Below, in pieces: positions 56,372 through 64,000 of a stretch of DNA of 64,000 nucleotides. The DNA is taken from the NCBI RefSeq assembly GCF_001704415.2, contig NC_030826.1, positions 58,485,362 through 58,549,361 on the forward strand, given 5' to 3'. Numbering within the stretch: the stretch's first letter is position 1; the number at the start of each line of letters is the position of its first letter. A program made the translations under genes and the position numbers. This DNA is from Capra hircus. Taxonomy: Eukaryota > Chordata > Mammalia > Artiodactyla > Bovidae. The notes beneath the pieces are model-generated. The model had not been told where the DNA came from, did no database searches, and saw only the letters and a list, made by a program, of their open reading frames with translations.

Positions 56372-57552
56372 CAGTCAGTTCAGTTCAGTTCAGTTGCTCA
56401 GTCGTGTCCGACTTTGCGACCCCATGAATCACAGCACGCCAGGCCTCCCTGTCCATCACCAAATCCCCGAGTTCACTCAGACTCACGTCCATTGAGTCAG
56501 TGATGCCATCCAGCCATCTCATCCTCGGTCGTCCCCTTCTCCTCCTGCCCCCAATCCCTCCCAGCATCAGAGTCTTCTCCAATGAGTCAACTCTTCGCAT
56601 GAGGTGGCCAAAGTATTGGAGTTTCAGCTTTAGCATCACTCCTTCCAATGAACACCCAGGACTGATTTCCTTTAGAATGGACTGGTTGGATCTCCTTGCA
56701 GTCCAAGGGACTCCCAAGAGTCTTCTCCAACACCACGGTTCAAAAGCATCAATTGTTCAGCACTCAGCCTTCTTCACAGTCCAACTCTCACATCCATACA
56801 TGACCACTGGAAAAACCATAGCCTTGACTAGACGGACCTTTGTTGGCAAAGTAATGTCTCTGCTTTTCAATATGCTGTCTAGGTTGGTCATAACTTTTCT
56901 TCCAAGAAGTAAGCATCTTCAATTTCATGGCTGCAATCACCATCTGCAGTGATTTTGGAGCCCCCCAAAATAAAGTCTGACACTGTTCCCACTGTTTCCC
57001 CATCTATTTCCCATGAAGTGATGGGACCAGATGCCATGACCTTAATTTTCTGAATGTTGGGCTTTAAGCCAACTTTTTCACTCTCCTCAAGTCCCCACCA
57101 CTTTCAAGAGGCTTTTTAGCTCCTCTTCACTTTCTGCCATAAAGGTGGTGTCATCTGCATATCTGAGGTTATTGATATTTCTCCTGGCAATCTTGATTCC
57201 AGCTTGTGCTTCTTCCAGCCCAGCATTTCTCATGATGTACTCTGCATATAAGTTAAATAAGCAGGGTGACAATATACAGCCTTGACATACTCCTTTTCCT
57301 ATTTGGAACCCGCCTATTGTTCCATGTCCAGTTCTGTTGCTTCCTGACCTGTATACAAATTTCTCAAGAGGCAGGTCATGTGGTCTGGTATTCCCATCTC
57401 TTTCAGAATTTTCCACAGTTTATTTTGATCCACACAGTCAAAGGCTTTGGCATAGTCAATAAAGCAGAAATAGATGTTTTTCTGGAACTCTCTTGCTTTT
57501 TCGGTGATCCAGCAGATGTTGGCAATTTGATCTCTGGTTCCTCTGCCTTTTC
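56372..57552 (-). mobile_element. BovB LINE, 1.18 kb, at the right edge of the satellite, with TSD
   Basis: The antisense 3' end begins 'cagtcagttcagttcagttc' and runs back to 'gatctctggttcctctgcc' in the reverse transcriptase region. TSD 'tagcagcttt' at 56362-56371 and 57553-57562. The frame is split into pieces (56385-56717, 57087-57416, 57314-57616) by indels. 'NLRYADDTTFMAESEEEL' is still readable in the 57087-57416 frame. Confidence 0.93.
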
Positions 57553-57564
57553 TAGCAGCTTTAG

Positions 57565-58684
57565 CGATTTTCTTTTTGAAGGAGGGGAAGGCTGGTGGAC
57601 AAATGTATAGTGACATGTGTCTACCGTCACAGCCTCATGAGCGTAGTTTTGCTGCCCTGAACATCCTCTGTGTCCCCCTGTTTGTCACCCCCCCTCCTCT
57701 AACCTGAGGATTTTGTTTTTCAAATTGTGGATCTGGGTGCTTCTTCTGCAGAAATGTGATGATCCTCTCCTAGGAATATAGTGGCCCACACACCTGGACG
57801 TCTGTGTGGCTGCTTTATTGAAGGACTCTGCTGAATCCTAACCAAAGACTGGAAATCCCTAGAGCATATACTAAGGCCTTATTAGATGTCTTCCTAACAC
57901 AACCCTTGATTCCTCCTGTAGACAAGGATCTCTGAGTTCTCTTCCGCAGAGTGGAATGCCTGGAATAACTTAATAAATAGTTGCTTCTCTTTCACCAAAA
58001 GAATTTCCTCACAACTCCTTACTTTCCCTTTAATTGAAATCATTATATTTTTGTTAGCATTTAAGACTTTAATTCTTACAATTTTCCTCATAGACTTACA
58101 TCACTGATACATCTGCGGCCCCTAGAATTAAGGATAACTGGAAAGTGAAGATGTCTCCAAAAATATTCTGATGGGGTAAGGTGTAAGACGTGGTATACTG
58201 ACTACGGGGATCAGCACGGGCCGTTTGTGGGGAGCATCCTGTTGAGCACACGATTGACCCCTCTCCAGGCAGAAGGAGGAGGACCAGACCTGGGTCCCTT
58301 TGAGGCAGCAAGATCATTAATTTGCTGATGTTGTAAATTCAGTTTCCTCTGTCCATATATACATTCTGCACTCCAGTCTTGGCTTATGGTTCAGGAAAAT
58401 CTCGATCTCTGCTTGTGGCTCAGGAAGTCACTCCTCTGAGCCATGTTACAGCAGAAGCTCAGGACCAGTGGAGGACATTATGGCTAGCGTCAGGACATGG
58501 CCACGGAGAGGTCAGAGCCCAGAGGAATAGCCCTGGGAACAAGCCTTGTATCTGCTGACTAAGACTTTCAACCAGATAAAGCTGGTGACATCTCAGCTGA
58601 AGTCCTTTTGGCAGAGATGATCTGAAATCAGTGCTGGTGTCCTTAATGACTTGGCCTCCTTAATAGCTTCTCACCATGGCCCGG
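57565..58684. other. Unclassified sequence, weak L1 trace at left
   Basis: 57640-57705 ('agttttgctgccctgaacat', 'cctctgtgtccccctg') may be an antisense L1M 3'UTR relic. The rest has no repeat or exon I can name. Confidence 0.35.
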
Positions 58685-58686
58685 GT

Positions 58687-58862
58687 CAGTGGTTCTCAAA
58701 CTGTAAGAAGAATCTGGAGGGCTTGTGAAGACAGATTGTTGGCACTTATACCCAGCTTCTGACACTGCAGGTCTGGGGAGGAGCTGAGAATTTGAATTAC
58801 TAGTAAGTTTCAGGTGCTGATGATACTGTTGGTTTGGGGACCTCACGTTGAGCATCTGATTC
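58687..58862. mobile_element. MER5-type hAT (Charlie) non-autonomous transposon
   Basis: 'cagtggttctcaaactgtaa', 'aatctggagggcttgtgaag', 'gtctggggaggagctgagaa', 'tttgaattactagtaagttt' and 'ggtttggggacctcacg' follow the MER5A pattern from end to end. Confidence 0.78.
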
Positions 58863-58869
58863 TTGCTGT

Positions 58870-59185
58870 AGGTCAACTTGCCTATAGTGGTGGGGACTCG
58901 AGACATCTCTATGACCTGTGCTTCATCTGTGCTTCATCTTCTTTTCCTCTTTTTTGTTCAGATACCTCTTCTTAGATCATGTAGGCTTACACATTAAAGT
59001 TTTCTTCCTTCATGGGCTCGACTATTTTCAATAAAAGTTTAGCACTTAATACCATCCTCCATGGTCATGCCAGAATGTTTAAATGTCTAAAGTACAAATG
59101 TGATCATTTCCCTAGTCAAAGATTTTCACAGATGTCCCAGCTGCTCAAATACCCGCCTGTCTCTTCACTGCTTCATCAGCGAGGA
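58870..59185. other. Unclassified sequence
   Basis: Nothing recognised. Confidence 0.4.
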
Positions 59186-59189
59186 TGCT

Positions 59190-59680
59190 TTTGTTCACAA
59201 GTAACTGAATTAGTCAGTTCTTGGTGTGTGATACTCCATCCCAAGTCTCCGTGTCTCACAGCAGTGGACGTGTGTTATTGCTCACGCGTCTATGGGTCAG
59301 GTGGGCAGACTTTCTGGGCTTGGCCAGGCTCACTCATGTGTCTGTGGTCAGCTGGTGGTTGAGGAGGCATGTCTGATCTTGAACCTGCTCTTGGCTGACT
59401 CTCATGTCTGGGTGTCGGCTAGTCGGCAACCAGACTAGGATGACCTTAGCTGAAGTGACCAGGCTGTCTTCCACGTGGCCTGTCATTCTTCTGGGGCTGG
59501 CCCAGGCTGGTAGTCATGACGGTGGAAGAATTCCAAGAGGAAGCTGAGACACTCGAGGTCTCACGTGGTCTAGGCTGAGAACCGGCCTCCCGTCACTCTT
59601 GTCTCTTTCAACTGAGTAAAGCCGTTCTCACAGAGTGGGAAACTGCAAGCCGAAGAATGTGGATCCAGGGATGTCATTAG
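59190..59680. mobile_element. Old dispersed mammalian repeat, family unresolved
   Basis: 'tgggtcaggtgggcagactt', 'ctcactcatgtgtctgtggt', 'cagctggtggttgaggagg' and 'gaattccaagaggaagctg' follow the order of a widespread old mammalian repeat that I recognise by pattern but cannot name with certainty. Confidence 0.35.
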
Positions 59681-59684
59681 CTAA

Positions 59685-60915
59685 GGCTGCAAGTGCAGTC
59701 AGCCTGCCACACACAAAATCCAAATTCCGTGAACCTTTCCCTGATCACTCACCTCGCAGCCGGGAAAGCCAGGATTCAGGCAGAGCGTGGAGCTGCCGGC
59801 ACTGAGTCAGTGACGTCATCAGCGGCACAGATGCGCTCCCTCTTTCCTCTCAGCCATTCTCAGCCTATGGGCTCGTTCTCAGGCCAGCTCATTTCGAGGT
59901 CTCAAACAGCCATCAGCACTAATTGGAGAAAAATGCCTCATTGTTCACGTTTGGTAGGTTCTTCTACCCGGGAGTCCTGAAAAATTCTCTCCTGCTGCTG
60001 TGCTGGCTTGGACTGGCTTCTGTCTCCCCATCTCTAAACTATCACTTCTTTTGGGCAGCGCGTAAGAAACTTCCAGACCAGAAGTAGCTTAAACAACTCA
60101 GGCCGCTCATCCCTTGTTTAGAGAAAAGTGTAGCGTGCTCTCATGTATGAAGAGGGTTGGAGTCATGTGGTCCTGAGATAGGTCCGCTGGGTTCATGTCT
60201 CATCAAGAGGTCAGATTCCTCTGGTTTCCTGGGTCACCCAAAGTGCCAGTATTTTCACCTTTCATGCTCCAAACCTCATGACCTCACTACCTGGCACCCA
60301 AGTGTTAGAAGAAAGGATCCAGGAAGAGAGTGAGCGTCGTGGTTTCTCTGTTTGCAGTAGGTGGAGAGTTCGTCCCAGCAGACCCCGAGCAGACTTGCCC
60401 TGTGTCTAGTTGGCCACATGGCCACTCCTGGCTGCAAGGGTTGCTGGGAAGATGAGCACCTGCATCTGTTGCCTACTCATGGGAGGACAACGGTTTCAGT
60501 TTTAAGGAAGGGACAGAACATAGCTGTTGTGTTATGCAAAACCTTGTGCCTACAACTTTCAAAGAAAGGTCGACATTACCCTAATTGTCACTGATGCACT
60601 TGAATTAACGAGGCAGTTGAAGGCATGGATATTTAGTATTCTTTTACCAGAGGACAATGAGATATTTCTGAAAAGCAGAAAAAAAAAATCTGTGCATCCA
60701 GACTTTACTGGTATATTAAGAGACAGATTTTGTCTGGAGGAAAATTTCAGATCACAACACATAACCAAGTCACGTGGAATGAGACCACCCACTAATCCTC
60801 TGTGAAGTCAGGTGTTCAGTGTGAAGTTTGCCGTAGTTACCTTCCTCTTGCAGACAAGCCTTCCAGTCACAGGACTTGTGTTAGAAGCTCATGCTAAGAT
60901 CAGTGCGTATGTGCT
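59685..60915. other. Unclassified sequence
   Basis: No exon or repeat I can name. 60390-60480 may continue the old repeat to the left ('ggccacatggccactcctgg'). Confidence 0.35.
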
Positions 60916-60919
60916 ACAC

Positions 60920-61120
60920 TAAGCCACATCAGTCATGTCTGACTCTTCGCGACCCTATGGACTATAGTCAGCCAGGCTCCTCTGTCTACGGAATTCTCCA
61001 GGCAAGAATACTGGAGTGGAATGCCACTTTCTTCTCCAGGGGATCTTCCTGACCCGGGGATCGAACCTGCATCTCTTGAGTCTTCTGTATTGGCAGGCAG
61101 ATTCCTTACCACGCCACCTC
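60920..61120 (-). mobile_element. Bov-tA SINE, antisense
   Basis: 'taagccacatcagtcatgtc' through 'aggcaagaatactggagtgg' and the B-box complement 'gggatcgaacc' to the degraded head 'ccttaccacgccacctcaga'. Confidence 0.88.
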
Positions 61121-61124
61121 AGAA

Positions 61125-62090
61125 AGAATCATTAATTTACTTTGATACTACAAGGGGAGTTGCTGATTGAATATATTATCCTCTCCAATTTTCCATTGCA
61201 TGTAATCAGGCTCATACTGAACTCAAAGGACCAGCTACTTATAGGAACAATCCAGGGACACAGATGTTTTCAAATCACTTAGTGTATACTAAGTATGATA
61301 AACCACAAGATGGAATTTGTGGCAAGGACTTCTTTATGTTTCAGTGATTTCCAGTTAAAGAGTGATTTCAACAGATAGATTCAGCTCCCCCTAAACAGCA
61401 ATCCGTCTTACTTTCTGATTGCACTGGGTGCCTTTAAAAAGCACAGGTAAGAGAAAATATGAAAGCCATCTGGCTGAAGGCCTGTTAGCAGACATTTTGT
61501 CTTGCTTGTTTTCTTCTAATGGGGTGTATACGATGGGTTCTGAGTCACCCAGGACCATCCACCGTCCTAAGCTCAGTGATGAATACTGGCGTGGAGGGAT
61601 GAGAGGCCTGTGCCGTGGAAGGGGGGCAGGTGGTCAGAGGAGCCCAGAGATGGAGGGTACCTGAGGGTCAGCCCACACTTTTCTCTCCTTAGCTAAGCTG
61701 GAGCTTCCTTTCTGAGAGGGCTGATTTCAGCCCCTTCAGTTTGGAGCTGAGCTGAACAATGGGAATGATTAGTTCATTTCCCAGTTGGAGGTTATTGTTG
61801 CAGGAATGGTTTTAATATACCCGGGGTTTTGGCTTTGATTTTGGCCTTTAAACTCCCAGCAAGTCTTGAACTGTTTATCGAGTCTATGTTGAGAAATATA
61901 ACCCAGAGATGAAGCTAATAATTGGCATGGGTCCCAGCCCTTGTGTCATTATGGTCATTAATTAGGGTAAGGGCTATGTATGGAAAGGTTGCTGATTTGA
62001 ATCACTTGTTTCCAGATCTTTCCTTCAGGGCTGGGGTCATAATTAGGGTCTCTAATTTTTTTTTTTTTCCTGGAAGTAAACACAGAGATT
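61125..62090. other. Unclassified, mostly unique sequence
   Basis: A T-run at 62056-62068. No repeat or exon recognised. Confidence 0.4.
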
Positions 62091-62102
62091 GCTTTAGGAA
62101 GC

Positions 62103-62386
62103 CTGCTGCTGCTGCTGCTGCTGCTAAGTCGCGTCAGTCGTGTCCAACTCTGTGCGACCCCAGAGATGGCAGCCCACTAGGCTCCCCCGTCCAGGGGATT
62201 CTCCAGGCAAGAACACTGGAGTGGGTTGCCATTTCCTTCTCCAATGCATGAAAGTGAAAAGTGAAAGTGAAGTTGCTCAGTCGTGTCCAACTCTTAGTGA
62301 CCCCATGGACTGCGGCCCACCAGGCTCTTCCGTCCATGGGATTTTCCAGGCAAGAGTGCTAGAGTGGGGTGCCATTGCTTTCTCCG
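62103..62386 (-). mobile_element. BOV-A2 dimeric SINE with 9-bp TSD
   Basis: A full antisense dimer from a (CTG) tract 'tgctgctgctgctgctgct' through the linker 'gcatgaaagtgaaaagtgaa' to 'gtgccattgctttctccg'. Perfect TSD 'ttaggaagc' at 62094-62102 and 62387-62395. Confidence 0.94.
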
Positions 62387-62399
62387 TTAGGAAGCATAC

Positions 62400-63262
62400 T
62401 TAGTAGATAATTTGTTTCATTGGCAAATTAGCCAAAGGAGAATAAATCATCTTCTCCTAATCACTATTTTCAACCCCATGCCTAGTATAAGGGAAACTTT
62501 ATAAAAAATTCCCAGTACAATGAATGACTACACCAAGTATTCCATTCACCTTCTTCCTATGTAAGTAGAGGCTAATGTCACAGTTTATGTGGAGGATGGA
62601 TATGGTTCATTTGAGCAGTTTCCCAACATCCTGCAAAAGAGCTTGACTCATTCACAGGAGGCAGGGAGAGCCTGCCACTGTGATCCCTTAGGAGCCTGCA
62701 TCTTCTAATCTTAAGTGTATATTGACACATTTTTATTTTAATTTTTTATAGGCTTCATACTTCTTTATCTTTTTACTTGTAAAAAAGGCAACAAAACGGA
62801 TATATTTTGATAACAGTTCCCAAAGCATAGCACCACCTTGCTAGACACTTCAGTTTTACCCTATGTTGTCCAAATTCTTCATGTTTATTTTCTTCTTAAG
62901 ACAAGTTTTGAAAACTATACAAACTTGCACAGAGTTTTATTCATTTCTTTCAAGTTATATGAAGTTCCAGGTTTTCCCAGTTGAGATTTATAGTAAGTCT
63001 GACCAGAGCATTCGCTCGTGAATGTGGTCTGGTGTTTCTCTTTTCCCCTCTAGCTGTGCCTGTGGCGACATGGTGGATGGGACATCATTATGTTCTAATC
63101 CGATGGCTTATTCCGAATGTGCCAATCTGTATTTCTCTTGAGTTTAATGACTTTTTAGGTTAAACAGTGCAACAGAAAGGAATTTCAGTAGATGCCAAAA
63201 TGTAAAACAATGCAGTATTGCCCAAAACATGCATAATTGAAGTAGTAAGAGAGACAGAGTGC
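62400..63262. other. Unclassified AT-rich sequence
   Basis: Nothing recognised apart from T-rich stretches near 62730. Confidence 0.4.
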
Positions 63263-63265
63263 TAC

Positions 63266-63459
63266 CTGCTCAGTCGTGGCCAGCTCCTTGCCACCCCATG
63301 GACTGTAGCCCACCAGGCTCCTCTGTCCGTGGAATTCTCCAGGCAAGAATAACTGGAGTGGGTTGCCATTTGCTTCTCCAGGGGTTCTTCCCAACCCAAG
63401 GACTGAACCCAGGCCTCCTGCATTGCAGGCAGATTCTTTACTGTCTGAGCCATCAGGGT
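63266..63459 (-). mobile_element. Bov-tA SINE, antisense
   Basis: 'ctgctcagtcgtggccagct' through 'gtgggttgccatttgcttct' to the head complement 'ttactgtctgagccatcagg'. No clear TSD. Confidence 0.88.
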
Positions 63460-63464
63460 AAGAA

Positions 63465-64000
63465 CAATTGACGTTGTAAAGATCTTTAGTTTTAAGTTGG
63501 GCTCCATTTCTTTTGGGGGGGTCTCCTGCAGCATCTTCGGGGACTCTGTTTATTCATTTTGTGTCTCAATGAAACAATGACAGGGAGCACGAAGTCTTTG
63601 TTCAGAGTCCTCACAGACAATGGCCTGCATGTTACTCTTTGTAAAACATTTACACGGAGACCTCAGGAGGTTTTCTAATTGAAAATACGAGTGCGCGGTA
63701 GGGCGTGGCGGTGGTGTCTAATCTGTACTAATGACAATGAAGGCTGTGGGTGTGATGCATGGCGGGATGCCACCGGGCATCCATCTTCGGCTCTTTCCAG
63801 TGCCAGGGCCGCTCACCACACCCTGTCTTGGTTTTGGAAACTCTTCACAGGATAGGATACTCTCAGGCCAAAGCCTAAACAAGTCTCTTTCTCTGAAGAG
63901 GAAAAAAAAAATACGCTTGAAACCAAATCTGCTTTGGTTTCTAGACCCAATTTCTAGAGTCTGGCTTGTTGGGCTATAAAACAGGGAGTTTAGATTCTAA
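63465..64000. other. Unclassified sequence
   Basis: G-run at 63514-63520 and A-run at 63901-63911. Nothing else recognised. Confidence 0.4.

Noticed and set aside
50573..56503. Long plus-strand His/Thr-rich open frames (1346, 977 and 451 residues)
   Set aside because: They follow the CA-rich words of the satellite, overlap one another in different frames and have no start context or domain. They are stop-poor repeat translation, not genes.

Overview
The window looks like non-coding chromosomal DNA from a ruminant, most likely a bovid such as cattle or a close relative. The evidence is the repeat content. There are about twenty copies of tRNA-derived Bov-tA SINEs and the related BOV-A2 dimer, at least nine fragments of the BovB (RTE-type) LINE, and ruminant-type L1 3' ends. 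Older mammalian repeats (MIR, L1M, L2-like, MaLR LTR, Tigger, MER1/MER5-type hAT) lie underneath. I found no protein-coding exon, rRNA, true tRNA gene, prokaryotic gene or CRISPR array. Family names come from recognising family sequences by eye, not from a database search; edges without target-site duplications (TSDs) are good to about 5-30 bases.

Layout. 1-8 kb: mostly unclassified sequence with an L1 tail, a MaLR LTR split by a BOV-A2, MIR remnants and Bov-tA copies. 8-12 kb: antisense L1 pieces carrying later Bov-tA and short BovB insertions. 12.9-13.5 kb: a CpG-rich patch beside an L2-like tail. 14-20 kb: unclassified DNA, a BovB copy with a 5' inversion (17.05-17.51 kb) and a Tigger end. 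21.2-23.5 kb: an ancient element opened by a 1.03-kb BovB and a Bov-tA. 27.46-30.47 kb: the main coding feature, a 3.0-kb BovB on the minus strand with a perfect 15-bp TSD. It keeps one open frame for endonuclease plus reverse transcriptase, followed by two in-frame stops and a frameshift. 31-38 kb: antisense L1M with nested younger insertions, two of them apparently 5'-inverted L1s. 38-50 kb: MIRs, a CpG-rich patch at 42.4 kb, an internally deleted Tigger, and a sense L1 carrying a BOV-A2 and a BovB tail.

The most striking feature is a 5.4-kb CA-rich compound tandem array (50.99-56.35 kb). It is built from a few recurring short words arranged in 83-85-bp units and in larger internal duplications; shared rare variants recur at constant offsets of 1876 and 2490 bases. 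A GC-raised L1 3'UTR lies to its left, and a BovB with its own TSD is inserted at its right edge. The 1346-residue His/Thr open frame running through it is an artefact of stop-free repeat sequence.

From 57.6 kb to the end: unclassified sequence with MER5-type, Bov-tA and BOV-A2 insertions. Nothing forms an operon or pathway. The content is layered retrotransposition, with BovB supplying the machinery presumed to mobilise the Bov-tA and BOV-A2 SINEs, which share its 3' sequence.
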